A DNA stretch of 64,000 bases, from NCBI RefSeq assembly GCF_004000805.1, contig NZ_BILY01000003.1, positions 1-64,000 of the forward strand, in the 5' to 3' direction. Under the pieces are notes generated by a model, which was not told the origin of the DNA, ran no database searches, and was given only the letters and a program-made list of their open reading frames with translations. Position numbers and translations under genes: made by a program. Of this stretch, positions 17,123-25,820 are shown one piece after another; positions within the stretch are counted from its first letter, which is position 1, and every line of letters begins with the position of its first letter. This stretch comes from Paenibacillus glycanilyticus NBRC 16618 (GTDB lineage: Bacteria; Bacillota; Bacilli; Paenibacillales; Paenibacillaceae).

Positions 17123-18058
17123 TCAGTAGTCAAGCTTGCGATCTAATATCTTGAGCTGCAAAAGCGTGAACGCAAGAATGATGACGAACAGAACGACTGT
17201 CGCTGCCGAAGCGCTCCCCATGTCGAAACTCTTGAACGCTAGTTTGTAGATATGATAAACGAGCGTTCGAGTCGAGTTAAGCGGGCCTCCATCCTGGGTC
17301 ATGCTGACGATATGCGCGAACGACTGCAGATAGGAGATGCCGGCGATGACGGCCGAGAACAGAATAATGGGATTAAGCAGCGGCACCGTGATATATCGGA
17401 ACCTGTGCCAGGCGTTAGCACCGTCTATGTGAGCGGCTTCGTGATACATCTTCGGAATGCCTTCCAAGCCGGTCAAGAAGATTAACATCTGGAAGCCGAC
17501 GCTCTGCCAGATCATAGACAAGGCGATGACATATGGCGCTTGGTCTGGGGATTGGAGGAACGGCTGCGCGGGAAGGCCCAGGCTTAGCAGCTGGCCGTTA
17601 ATCCATCCGTTCGGCATGAGAAGCCAGCGGAATATCCAGCTAACCGCAACAATGCTCGTGATATACGGGATGAAGTAAACCGTCCGGAAGAAGCCGCGCA
17701 GCCGCTTCACGTTCTGCAGCAGCAGCGCTACGAACAGCCCGGCAGCCAGCTGTCCGGGAATGCCCACAACAACATATAAGAACGTATTCTTGAGCGATTT
17801 GCGAAACGCCTCGTCTTCTAACAGGCTCGTATAATTGGCCCATCCGATGTAGGGCTTCTCAGGAGAGAGAACATCCCACTCGCGGAAGCTGATGTTGAAA
17901 GAATACAAGATAGGATACAACCGGGTCAGCAGAAAATAAAGCACCGGTATGCCCAGCATCAGATAGATGAATAGGTAGCGCTGAGCACGATAGTTCAATC
18001 GCAGCGACAAGGGCTTACTCCCTTCGGCCGCACGTCGTTGTGTCGTGTTCGTGATCAC
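17123..18058 (-). CDS. Sugar ABC transporter permease, MalF type (CUT1)
   Basis: A 311-residue permease. The N-terminal first span is YLFIYLMLGIPVLYFLLTRL, then FNISFREWDVLSPEKPYIGWANY, and the EAA loop is IPKMYHEAAHIDGANAWHRFRYITVPLL. The start is GTG with GGAGGG eight bases upstream. It forms the membrane channel with the MalG-type protein of the same operon. Confidence 0.92.
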   Translation of the reverse strand: MITNTTQRRAAEGSKPLSLRLNYRAQRYLFIYLMLGIPVLYFLLTRLYPILYSFNISFREWDVLSPEKPYIGWANYTSLLEDEAFRKSLKNTFLYVVVGIPGQLAAGLFVALLLQNVKRLRGFFRTVYFIPYITSIVAVSWIFRWLLMPNGWINGQLLSLGLPAQPFLQSPDQAPYVIALSMIWQSVGFQMLIFLTGLEGIPKMYHEAAHIDGANAWHRFRYITVPLLNPIILFSAVIAGISYLQSFAHIVSMTQDGGPLNSTRTLVYHIYKLAFKSFDMGSASAATVVLFVIILAFTLLQLKILDRKLDY

Positions 18059-18089
18059 TCGGTCATCCCTCCTCCTTCATAGGCAAGCA

Positions 18090-18112
18090 GGCGCCGGATT
18101 ACCCCCGGCGCC
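18090..18112. terminator. GC-rich intercistronic hairpin after the binding-protein gene
   Basis: GGCGCCGG and CCGGCGCC form a perfect 8-bp stem between the lipoprotein and first permease genes. There is no T-run. Such elements often stabilise the binding-protein mRNA or cause partial termination, giving more binding protein than permease. Confidence 0.5.
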
Positions 18113-18121
18113 CCTCTCTTC

Positions 18122-19495
18122 TTACTTCTTGTCAACCTTGGCCCAATAGTCGTCATAGAGCTTCTGCGTCTTGGCGACGAGATCTTTGAACGCCTTCTCG
18201 GCGGGTACGTTGTTGAGAAGAACTTCGTTCGCCGCGTCGACGAACAACGTCCTTTCTCCCGTCTCGTCGATGAAAAAGTGTGCCTTGCTGTTGTCGAGCT
18301 GTCGGATGAACGGACCAAGCTTCTCATCATTCAGGTATTTGTCCTGCGTGGCGACCTCCTTCTGAGCCGGAAGCTCGCCAACCTTATCCACCCATTGTTC
18401 TTGGACTTCTTTGCTCGTCAGAAACTTCAGAAACTTGATCGAGGCGTCAAGCTTCGCGCCGGTAACCCCGGCCGAAATCGCGTTTGCCCAATACGAGGAA
18501 GGCGCAGACTTGTTCTTATAGGACGGCAACGGTGCAATTCCGTAATTTAGGTCCGGAGCGTCCGTTGCCAAGGAGCCGAGACGGAATGATCCGTCGATGT
18601 TGATAGCGGCGTGCCCCGTCTTGAAGGCCGTAACATCGTCGGTGAAGACGCCGGTCGTTCCGACCTTGTGCTTGACCGCGAAATCGATTAGGTACTGGAA
18701 CGCCTCCAGACCTGCCGGCGTGTCCGCCCACAGAATCTTGCGACGGTCTTCGCTGAGGTCCTGGCCTCCGGCTTGAGGAAGCAGCCCGTCGCGGTACCAG
18801 TGGTGAAGCTGCGCTCCCGGCTCCCAAGCCAATCCTTCGACGACGAATTGCCCGTTGGAATCCTTCTCCGTCAGCTTTAAGCTGTCCTCGACCAGTTCCT
18901 CCCACGTAGCCGGGGGCTCTGCGATATTCGCCTTCGCGAACAGATCCTTGTTGTAGAACACGGCAAGCGTGCGAACGGCGGTCGGGATCGCCCAGTAAGA
19001 ACCGTCGATCTTCGCGGCATCCACGAACGGGTAATACTTGCTCTCAATTTCCGCCGCCGGGAAGTCGGATTCGGGCAGCGGCTGCAGGAAGCCGGAGGAG
19101 ACATACTTCGGCAGCCAGCCATAGTACAGATTGATGACGTCAGGTCCTTTGCCCGCCGGAACAAGCGTCGCGACCTTCTCGTTATATTGATCGTACGGGA
19201 AGTTCGTTTGCTTGACGGTAATGCCCGGGTTCTGCTCTTCGAATTGTTTGATCAACTCGTCGATGAGCGCGACTTTGGACGGGTATTCATACTGCCAATA
19301 TTCGATTGTCACCTTCTCCTGCGAATCGCCGGAGGCAGTAGTCGTTTCGGTTGGAGAAGCCGAGGCCACAGACGGAGAGGATGAAGATGAGGATGATCCG
19401 GCATTATCGGAGTTATTCCCTCCGCAGGCGGTCAGAAGCAAGGAAACGACTGCGAGCAGGGATAACGGCTTGGCGATGTTATGGATACGGTTCAT
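18122..19495 (-). CDS. Extracellular solute-binding lipoprotein (CUT1 family)
   Basis: A 457-residue lipoprotein. The signal peptide ends in LLLTACGG with Cys24 as the lipidated residue, followed by a Ser-rich linker. The mature part is a type-1 sugar-binding protein (VTIEYWQYEYPSKVALIDELIKQFEEQNPGI; GKGPDVINLYYGWLPKY). The start is the ATG behind GGAG; a longer frame upstream is only the antisense of the amidohydrolase. Its ATG overlaps the amidohydrolase stop by four bases. Although the family mostly binds sugars, the enzymes of this operon act on C-N bonds, so a glycosylated or sugar-like amine is possible. Confidence 0.9.
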   Translation of the reverse strand: MNRIHNIAKPLSLLAVVSLLLTACGGNNSDNAGSSSSSSSPSVASASPTETTTASGDSQEKVTIEYWQYEYPSKVALIDELIKQFEEQNPGITVKQTNFPYDQYNEKVATLVPAGKGPDVINLYYGWLPKYVSSGFLQPLPESDFPAAEIESKYYPFVDAAKIDGSYWAIPTAVRTLAVFYNKDLFAKANIAEPPATWEELVEDSLKLTEKDSNGQFVVEGLAWEPGAQLHHWYRDGLLPQAGGQDLSEDRRKILWADTPAGLEAFQYLIDFAVKHKVGTTGVFTDDVTAFKTGHAAINIDGSFRLGSLATDAPDLNYGIAPLPSYKNKSAPSSYWANAISAGVTGAKLDASIKFLKFLTSKEVQEQWVDKVGELPAQKEVATQDKYLNDEKLGPFIRQLDNSKAHFFIDETGERTLFVDAANEVLLNNVPAEKAFKDLVAKTQKLYDDYWAKVDKK

Positions 19496-20442
19496 AAACG
19501 GGTCAACTCCTTGGTTTCGTTTAGGGGGACGGACGGCTCCAATCGAAGCAGCTTTCTCGCATTGTTGCCGAAGATTGCTTCGATCTCCGGATCGGAGAAG
19601 CGAAGGTCTCGCGCAACGCGGGTTTGATCCTGCAGATAGCGGTAATTGTAACCTCTTGGGAAACCCATCGAATCGGAGCCGTAGATAATACGCTCCGGTC
19701 CGATTAACTCGTAGGTCTTTCGGAACAACGTCTCGAGCGTCAACTCGTATGGCATCCAACGGACCCATTGATTCGAACCGGAAGTGTCGACGTAGACGTT
19801 CGGACAGCTCCAGCACAGATGGAGCAGCTCCTGAAAGTAGCCGCAGCCGAAGTGTGGAATGATAAACGGAATGTCGGGATACCGGCGGGCGACATTGAAA
19901 ATGGCGAGCGGACTGATGTTCGGATGAGAAACGATCCCACCCGCGTGTCCGAGAAGGCCGAAGTGAATAAGGATAGGCAAACCGCGATCGGCGAGCAGCT
20001 TCCACACCGGTATTAGCGAATCGTCATCGAACGAGATCGGCGTGAGCGGACCGAATAGCTTGTAGCCTCGAAGACCAAGCTTATCTACGGCGCGTTTCAG
20101 TTCTGCAGCGGCATCGGGACGCTCAATCGGGTGCGAAGCGAATCCAGTGAAGAGATCCGGATAAGCGGTGATCTGTTGCGCCAGTTCATCGTTCGTCCAA
20201 GCAGTCAGAAAGTTAAGTCCCCCGATTCCGTAGCGGTCGAGTTCATCCTTCCATCGCTCGACGAGCGGGCGGCTCGCGCTTTCGGGATCGGCTTCCTCTG
20301 TCCTTAGGTCCCAGGTCAGTCGCATCCGTTCGGAACGCTCGCTGCCATACCGGGTAATTCGGTCATGCTTCTCGAATATTTTCGGGTAGTTGTAAGGCAA
20401 GTGCCCGTGAATATCGAATACTTGAAATCCGGTTCTAAACAC
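19492..20442 (-). CDS. Amidohydrolase family 2 metal-dependent hydrolase/decarboxylase
   Basis: A 316-residue TIM-barrel protein of the Amidohydro_2 group. The metal-binding HxH is FDIHGHL near the N terminus. Further ligands are the His of ILIHFG, the His of IPHFGCGYFQELL and the Asp of IIYGSDSMGFPRG. Family members hydrolyse lactones or amides, or decarboxylate aromatic acids. The GTG start has a perfect GGAGG eight bases upstream and overlaps the lyase stop codon. Coupling to the lyase and lipoprotein genes points to one catabolic route. Confidence 0.85.
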   Translation of the reverse strand: MFRTGFQVFDIHGHLPYNYPKIFEKHDRITRYGSERSERMRLTWDLRTEEADPESASRPLVERWKDELDRYGIGGLNFLTAWTNDELAQQITAYPDLFTGFASHPIERPDAAAELKRAVDKLGLRGYKLFGPLTPISFDDDSLIPVWKLLADRGLPILIHFGLLGHAGGIVSHPNISPLAIFNVARRYPDIPFIIPHFGCGYFQELLHLCWSCPNVYVDTSGSNQWVRWMPYELTLETLFRKTYELIGPERIIYGSDSMGFPRGYNYRYLQDQTRVARDLRFSDPEIEAIFGNNARKLLRLEPSVPLNETKELTRL

Positions 20443-22003
20443 CGTTCCTTCCTCCTTTAGCCGATAGATCAGCGACATTCCCCAGGGGATGATACGGGCG
20501 GCGGTGCCGCTCGGTCAGCATCTGATCCAGTATCTTGAGCTTAGAGTCGATGAAGTCTCTTGTCCGTTCAGCCCACTCTTCCGCTTGTTTGCGTGCGGCG
20601 GTTTGTACCGCAAGCGCTCTCCTCAGTTCTCCGGGACTCGGTCCACCGGGAACCGAACGAATCCGGACGAAATGCTCCGGATCGAGAGCCTGCCGCAGAT
20701 CTTCAGAAGTCAATGACATCGGCCTTCCGGTGATGCTCCTGGCGGCTTCGTCAAGTCCAGCTACCGTAAGCTCCTTCACGGATAGGCCGGCGGAAACCGC
20801 CGTATGTACGAATTCAGCTACGATGGCATGCGCCGTGCGGAACCCCAGTCCTTCCTTGCGCACCAGCGTATCAGCGAGCTCAGTAACTGTCGCATAACTC
20901 ATCTCCGCCCTTTGACGCAAAACTTCCCTATCGACTTCAAGCGTCTCGATGATACGAGCCAGAAGCCGGTAAGCCGAGTCTAACGTACGCAAACTCCGCC
21001 AGGCGTAAGGCTGGAGATCGTCCTCGGTATCTACGATGTCTCCGAACGGCGTGTTATGAACCATGCTCAGCACAGTGTTCGCATCTCCGACGCAGCTCGA
21101 CAGTAGCGACCGAAGATGCTCAACCGACACCGGATTTCGTTTCTGCGGCATGATGGAGCTAATCTGGACATAAGGCGCGGCCACCCTGACGGCTGCAAAT
21201 TCTTGAGTTCCCCAGAGCAGAAGCTCCTGAACAAAGCGTCCAAGGTTCACGGCGGCTATTGACACGGATGAAGCGATCTCGAGGACGTAATCCGTCCCGC
21301 TAACCGCATCGTACGCATTCGCGATCGTCTCGTCGAAGCCAAGAAGCTCTGCGGTCCGCTCCCGGCTGATCGCAAAGCCTGTCGTCGTGAGCGCTGCAGC
21401 GCCCAAGCTGCTTCGGTTGCAGTTGGCATAGGCGGCCCGCAGACGACGGACATCCCGGGATAACGAATCCGATACCGCTGCGATATAATGCCCGACGGTT
21501 GTCGGCTGCGCTTGCTGCGTATGCGTATAGCCGATCATTAACGTCTCTGCATGTTCTTCCGCGAAATCAATGAGCCGCTCCTGCAGCTCAAGCCCGGAGG
21601 CGATGAGGGTCAGCAGCTTAGCCCTTAGGACAATGCGATAGATCGCGATTCCCATGTCATTGCGGCTGCGGGCGAGATGCAAATGACCTGTCGTCTCTCC
21701 GCCTAAATGCTCGAGTTCATGTTCCACTTCGAAGAATAAATCTTCAAACTCGCCGGTATAATGGCCGTTCTCCAGTTTCTTCAGATCGAGATTCTGTAGT
21801 GCCTGGGCAATGACCGCAGCGTCCTCTTCGGCGACTAGCCCCTGCTCTTCGAGCATAATGAGGTGCGCCTTGCTGACCGCGATCATCGGTCCTAACAATT
21901 CCTTCTTGGCCTGTTCGTACGCTGGTTCGAGAACCACCTCCGCGTAAGTTCTGCCAGGGAAGGTGTCTCCCTCCTCCCGTTGTCTTTGTCGCGCATCCGG
22001 CAT
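20435..22003 (-). CDS. Argininosuccinate lyase-like C-N lyase (fumarase/aspartase superfamily)
   Basis: A 522-residue member of the superfamily that eliminates an amine from an N-substituted aspartate to give fumarate. The three conserved regions are visible: LHLARSRND, YTHTQQAQPTTVGHY, and the catalytic-serine loop SSIMPQKRNP. It is longer than typical ArgH (about 460 residues), with extra sequence at the C terminus, and sits in no arginine context. ASL-fold enzymes acting on EDDS or iminodisuccinate are known, so another N-substituted aspartate is a fair guess. The ATG at 22003 has GGAG eight bases upstream; the earlier TTG/ATG codons lack a good site. It is the first gene of the operon. 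Confidence 0.85.
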   Translation of the reverse strand: MPDARQRQREEGDTFPGRTYAEVVLEPAYEQAKKELLGPMIAVSKAHLIMLEEQGLVAEEDAAVIAQALQNLDLKKLENGHYTGEFEDLFFEVEHELEHLGGETTGHLHLARSRNDMGIAIYRIVLRAKLLTLIASGLELQERLIDFAEEHAETLMIGYTHTQQAQPTTVGHYIAAVSDSLSRDVRRLRAAYANCNRSSLGAAALTTTGFAISRERTAELLGFDETIANAYDAVSGTDYVLEIASSVSIAAVNLGRFVQELLLWGTQEFAAVRVAAPYVQISSIMPQKRNPVSVEHLRSLLSSCVGDANTVLSMVHNTPFGDIVDTEDDLQPYAWRSLRTLDSAYRLLARIIETLEVDREVLRQRAEMSYATVTELADTLVRKEGLGFRTAHAIVAEFVHTAVSAGLSVKELTVAGLDEAARSITGRPMSLTSEDLRQALDPEHFVRIRSVPGGPSPGELRRALAVQTAARKQAEEWAERTRDFIDSKLKILDQMLTERHRRPYHPLGNVADLSAKGGRNGV

Positions 22004-22041
22004 TAGCTTCACTCCAATCTGCATGATCCTGTCTTCCAAAC

Positions 22042-22078
22042 AAAAAAGAGACCTTCTTCCCGCAAGGGATGAGGTCTC
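22042..22078 (-). terminator. Leader terminator (attenuator-like) before the C-N lyase operon
   Basis: On the minus strand GAGACCT pairs with AGGTCTC, and TCCC with GGGA inside, followed by TTTTTTG. It ends only 38 bases before the lyase start, leaving no room for a promoter downstream. Transcripts must therefore read through it, which implies regulated or partial termination. Confidence 0.7.
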
Positions 22079-22092
22079 CAGTTATCTGGTAG

Positions 22093-22121
22093 AGTATAAA
22101 TCCGACAATTCCAATTGTCAT
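22093..22121 (-). promoter_or_regulatory. Proximal promoter with overlapping palindromic operator
   Basis: ATGACA and TATACT are separated by 17 bases. The palindrome GACAATTGGAATTGTC (22104-22119) covers the -35 box and half of the spacer, so a bound protein would block this promoter. No regulator gene is adjacent. Confidence 0.6.
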
Positions 22122-22136
22122 TATTTAATTTATCAC

Positions 22137-22166
22137 ATCGTAGCACTGAGTCTCTCAAGGTGTCAA
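22137..22166 (-). promoter_or_regulatory. Distal promoter of the C-N lyase operon
   Basis: A perfect TTGACA followed by 18 bases and TACGAT. If used, its RNA would contain the palindrome at 22104-22119 within the leader ahead of the terminator. Confidence 0.4.
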
Positions 22167-22240
22167 TCGCTAGCCTTATCAAAAATTCCTATTATAGAAT
22201 TTGGAATATTTATATAACCTTCTATTCCCGGAGGCGGACA

Positions 22241-22768
22241 TTACCACTGCAAACCCCAATGTTCTCTTCGTAAGTAAAAATAAATCAACTGATCTCTTAA
22301 TTCTCTTTCTCTTTTGAAATTTAGCTTTTGTAGTAAGTTTATTGATCTATCGTTTTCTTGCTCAACAGTAGCATCAATGATGTCTAAGTTCATCTGTATG
22401 AAACCAAAGTCGATTACAGGCATTAAAGCTTCATTCATAATCCCCTTTCCCCAATGTTCCCTTGCTAAATCAAATCCGATCTCCGCTTTAGATTCTTCTC
22501 CTTGGAACCAGCAATGAAAACCACAGGTCCCTAAAAATTCAGCTCCACTCTTGCTATAAATCCCCCAGCGGCAACCCGTATCATCTATGTGAAATCTTAT
22601 GATTTCTGTAGCTTCTTCTCTATTTTTACATGGTGTTATATCCATAAATTTTGTAACGTCTTCATCTGAAAAATGCTTAAAGACGGAATCAGTGTCTTCT
22701 AAAGTCAGAATTTTGAGTTTCAATTTTTCTGTCTCAAGATCAGGAAATATAAAGTTTGGATTAGTCAA
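22241..22768 (-). CDS. GNAT-family N-acetyltransferase (RimJ/RimL type)
   Basis: A 175-residue acetyltransferase. LETEKLKLKILTLEDTDSVFKHFSDEDVTKF at the N terminus and the acetyl-CoA motif AEIGFDLAREHWGKGIMNEALMPVIDFGF are typical. NLDIIDATVEQENDRSINLLQKLNFKRE closes the fold. The start is TTG with GGAGG nine bases upstream, overlapping the phosphotransferase stop. Visibly more AT-rich than nearby operons. The acceptor, a protein N terminus or small amine, is unknown. Confidence 0.85.
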   Translation of the reverse strand: MTNPNFIFPDLETEKLKLKILTLEDTDSVFKHFSDEDVTKFMDITPCKNREEATEIIRFHIDDTGCRWGIYSKSGAEFLGTCGFHCWFQGEESKAEIGFDLAREHWGKGIMNEALMPVIDFGFIQMNLDIIDATVEQENDRSINLLQKLNFKRERELRDQLIYFYLRREHWGLQW

Positions 22769-23897
22769 TTCTTATGTCCTCCTTTATTAATCTGCCGCGT
22801 ATTCCTTCTGCCTCCATGGCGGTTTCCATCTGCAGTTCCGTAATGCTCATCAGTTTTTTGCTCTCTGGCGAGTCAGGATTCTGTGCATGCTTCTTAAGCA
22901 TCTTTGACACCTCCCACACCGAGCGTAACGAAAACGCAGCAAGATAGCCAAAACGGACTCGCTCTTCATCCCCCTGCCATCCTGCTTTTCTTAGCCCGCT
23001 TATATAAGAAGAAATAAATAAATCTCGATACTCCTTAAACCGATCAACCGGTACCTGGCCCCGACTCAGGCCTAAACCCAAGAACCGTCCTAGATCTTCA
23101 CCAGCCCCTGAAATACTTGCGAATTGCCAATCTATCAAAGTTAGTTTTCCTTCCCGCTGGCGTGCATCATGAAGCAGGATGTTCTGTTCATAAAAATCCT
23201 GATGGGAAAATGTTTTCGGAAGCTGCTCGAGTGCAGCCAGCCAATCCCTGATCCATGGTTCAAATTGATGATATTGGTCCAATATGGAAGCCACTCTTTT
23301 ATCCGAGAGCAATATCTCTCTGGTATCTGGATCAGGCTCATAGCGGTATTTTTCGCATTCATGCAACCACGAACGCATCCAATGCCGATTTAACCATTCG
23401 AATTCCGGAAGCGGCTTTCCAAGCAGATACTCGGCTTGAATCTCGCCAAGCTTTTCCGTTACATAGCCATAATCCTCCCGCTTCCATGGTCGCACTTCCT
23501 GTCCTACATCTTCCATCCACAGCCAAATGTATCCGTTATCTTTATTATCAATGGCATAACACTTGGGGGTTAATAGATTCGATGGGACATGCTCAAGTAA
23601 ATTTGAACCATATACTAAGCTTTCTCGCCGCCAATAGTTATAATGTGCAGGGTCATTCCGTTTTGGATCAGGAATAACGATTTTTAAAATAAAGGACCAT
23701 GAGCGGCGTTCACCACCATTGTTTTTGCTTGTTCCCGTTATGCGATATACTCCGTCCGTTACGAAGTTTTTGTTTTCCTGACCAATCGATTTGCAGGTCC
23801 ATTCTGTAATAACGCCAAACTCAAATCCGATACAGGCCTTAGACAGTTGAAGAAGCCGTTCCTTATCCAATTCTCCAGCTATATTTTGCACACTCAT
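22761..23897 (-). CDS. Aminoglycoside phosphotransferase (APH)/choline kinase-fold kinase
   Basis: A 378-residue kinase-like protein. The catalytic loop is FSHQDFYEQN (His-x-Asp...Asn) and the metal-binding segment is LIDWQFAS. An N-terminal lobe with IWLWMEDVG as hinge is seen. Similar APH-fold proteins phosphorylate antibiotics, sugars or small metabolites; the substrate is not evident. It lies 15 bases after a GNAT gene and overlaps another, giving a three-gene kinase/acetyltransferase cassette. TAGGAG precedes the ATG. Confidence 0.8.
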   Translation of the reverse strand: MSVQNIAGELDKERLLQLSKACIGFEFGVITEWTCKSIGQENKNFVTDGVYRITGTSKNNGGERRSWSFILKIVIPDPKRNDPAHYNYWRRESLVYGSNLLEHVPSNLLTPKCYAIDNKDNGYIWLWMEDVGQEVRPWKREDYGYVTEKLGEIQAEYLLGKPLPEFEWLNRHWMRSWLHECEKYRYEPDPDTREILLSDKRVASILDQYHQFEPWIRDWLAALEQLPKTFSHQDFYEQNILLHDARQREGKLTLIDWQFASISGAGEDLGRFLGLGLSRGQVPVDRFKEYRDLFISSYISGLRKAGWQGDEERVRFGYLAAFSLRSVWEVSKMLKKHAQNPDSPESKKLMSITELQMETAMEAEGIRGRLIKEDIRID

Positions 23898-23912
23898 TCG
23901 AATTCTCCTATC

Positions 23913-24338
23913 CTATACAATCGTTTTCTTAAAGTAATAATGATTGCTTCCGATAGGCGCTTCTTCAAACACGGCAACCTGAACATAACCATGCCGGAGA
24001 TAAAATAAAGGAGCTTGAAAACTGAACGTGTTTAGCTTAATAAACGTGCAGCTCTTCTCTCTAGCAATCTGTTCGATCTGATTCAACAGTTGCGCCCCGT
24101 ATCCCTTGCCTCTCTGATTATCGTCAATCCACAGGATTTCGACTTCAATCCAATTCCAGCAAAGGGTGGACAACATCCCTCCAACAATGCTGCCGTTCTC
24201 GTCCTTCAACGTTAAGTTGATCTCTTCATAGCGCGAACTTAAATATTCCGGAACGTGTTTTGCGTTAAACTCGATTAGTTTGTTTCTAATGTAGGTGCTT
24301 TCTTCTTCATTTCCAAAAGAAATTGTAGTATCGAACAT
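23913..24338 (-). CDS. GNAT-family N-acetyltransferase
   Basis: A 141-residue GNAT protein. The acetyl-CoA loop is IDDNQRGKGYGAQLLNQIEQIA, preceded by the beta strand VEILWI. FYLRHGYVQVAVFEEAP is the closing hairpin. AGGGG precedes the ATG. First gene of the cassette with the APH-like kinase and a second GNAT. Confidence 0.85.
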   Translation of the reverse strand: MFDTTISFGNEEESTYIRNKLIEFNAKHVPEYLSSRYEEINLTLKDENGSIVGGMLSTLCWNWIEVEILWIDDNQRGKGYGAQLLNQIEQIAREKSCTFIKLNTFSFQAPLFYLRHGYVQVAVFEEAPIGSNHYYFKKTIV

Positions 24339-24420
24339 GGTCGTTTCCCCTCATCCCATAAGTCATCCAATCAGAATGTACGTTCGTCAAAGGTTAGGCA
24401 ATATCCTTTTTATGTTAAAG

Positions 24421-24456
24421 AAAAAAATAACCCCACTCAACTTTTGAATGGGGTTA
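24421..24456 (-). terminator. Intrinsic terminator after chrA
   Basis: TAACCCCATTCAA and TTGAGTGGGGTTA pair on the minus strand and are followed by seven T. Confidence 0.85.
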
Positions 24457-24532
24457 CACACTAATTAAAGCAATGATTTCTTAATTTCCGTCTCATACTC
24501 TTCCTGCTTGAAAATAAACGGCGGAATCTTCT

Positions 24533-25705
24533 CTAAATATAGCCCAGCAGCCATCCTCCCGCCAGCCCCGCAAGGACAACCAGCCAAGGCGGCAGCTTCC
24601 AGTAGACAAGCATTCCGAACAGCAATAAGGCAAGCACAAAATCCTGCGGCTCCTGCACGGCCGTAATCCATAACGGATTGTAGAGCGCTGCAAGCAAGAT
24701 GCCTACTACGGCCGCATTAATGCCTACCAGTGCGCCTTGCACCTTCGCATTGTGCCGAAGGATACTCCAGAACGGCAGTGCTCCTGCCATAAGCAGAAAA
24801 GCAGGCAGAAAAATCGCTACCGTTGCCACTAACGCTCCCTTTACGCCGCTTATCATCGCACCGAGGTATGCCGCTATTGTGAACAGCGGTCCGGGAACCG
24901 CTTGCGTTGCACCGTATCCGGCCAGGAAATCTGCTTTGCTCATCCACCCCGTCGGTACCACTTCCCTCTCCAGCAACGGCAGTACCACATGACCGCCGCC
25001 AAAGACGAGCGAACCCGAGCGATAGAAGCTCTCGAACAAGGAGAGCAATCCCTCTCCTCCAACGAGCTGCCTTATAATCGGCAAACCTATGAGCATACCT
25101 AGAAAAAGCCCCAGGCAGAGCATTCCTGCCCTTCTGCCGATGGGCACCGATACTGTAGCGCTAGCTTCCGTTCCTTGGGCTTGTCTATACAATAGATAAC
25201 CGATTCCACCGGCCGCCAGGAGGATAAGAATCTGGCTTATGGCAGACTGCCATAATAAAGTGATAGTCGCAGCCAAAATAGCCAGAGTTGCCCGGTTACG
25301 ATCCGGAGCAAGCTTTTGCCCCATGCTTAATACCGCTTGGGCAACGATTGCAACCGCTACAATTTTGAGCCCGTGAATCCAGCCGGAATTTCCGATATCG
25401 AAACCTTGCATAAGCAAAGCAAACAAGATAAGAAGGATAACCGAAGGCATCGTAAACCCGATCCACGCAGCTACTCCTCCAAGCCATCCTGCCCGCAAGA
25501 TGCCTATCCCAATCCCAACCTGGCTGCTCGCAGGACCGGGAAGGAACTGCGCTAAGGCAACAAGATCGGCATAACTGCGCTCATCCATCCAGCGCCGGCG
25601 CTTTACGTATTCATTGTGAAAATATCCAAGATGCGCGGTAGGACCGCCAAATGAAGTGCATCCAAGCTTAAAAGAAACGACCAGTACTTCTAATAAAGGC
25701 TTCAA
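24533..25705 (-). CDS. chrA: Chromate transporter ChrA (CHR family, two-domain)
   Basis: A 390-residue membrane protein with two homologous CHR halves. The first begins VSFKLGCTSFGGPTAHLGYF and has AQFLPGPASSQVGIGIG. The second has FYRSGSLVFGGGHVVLPLLEREVV and GATQAVPGPLFTIAAYLGA. The paired FGGP/FGGGH and PGPxx motifs define the family, which exports chromate. The start is TTG with GAGG upstream. It is monocistronic with its own terminator. Confidence 0.92.
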   Translation of the reverse strand: MKPLLEVLVVSFKLGCTSFGGPTAHLGYFHNEYVKRRRWMDERSYADLVALAQFLPGPASSQVGIGIGILRAGWLGGVAAWIGFTMPSVILLILFALLMQGFDIGNSGWIHGLKIVAVAIVAQAVLSMGQKLAPDRNRATLAILAATITLLWQSAISQILILLAAGGIGYLLYRQAQGTEASATVSVPIGRRAGMLCLGLFLGMLIGLPIIRQLVGGEGLLSLFESFYRSGSLVFGGGHVVLPLLEREVVPTGWMSKADFLAGYGATQAVPGPLFTIAAYLGAMISGVKGALVATVAIFLPAFLLMAGALPFWSILRHNAKVQGALVGINAAVVGILLAALYNPLWITAVQEPQDFVLALLLFGMLVYWKLPPWLVVLAGLAGGWLLGYI

Positions 25706-25820
25706 GTCGATTGTTCCTCTCCGGGTTTTTCATTTATTATATAAGTATAATGGCAAGCCGTTAATCTCATTTACAATTTTTTAACGTAAAAACTATAAAT
25801 AGAAAGCGGGGATTCCCGGA

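Noticed and set aside
19496..20005. N-terminal extension of the second solute-binding protein (frame open to 20005)
   Set aside because: It is antisense/out-of-frame to the well-supported amidohydrolase and would put the lipoprotein signal in mid-protein; the ATG at 19495 has its own ribosome site.
22042..22120. T-box or purine-type riboswitch before the C-N lyase operon
   Set aside because: The T-box sequence, specifier-loop elements and purine aptamer core are all absent; only the promoter, palindrome and terminator are supported.
24465..24671. Small open frame overlapping the end of chrA
   Set aside because: Alternate-frame reading of chrA coding sequence followed by non-coding sequence; no start signal.
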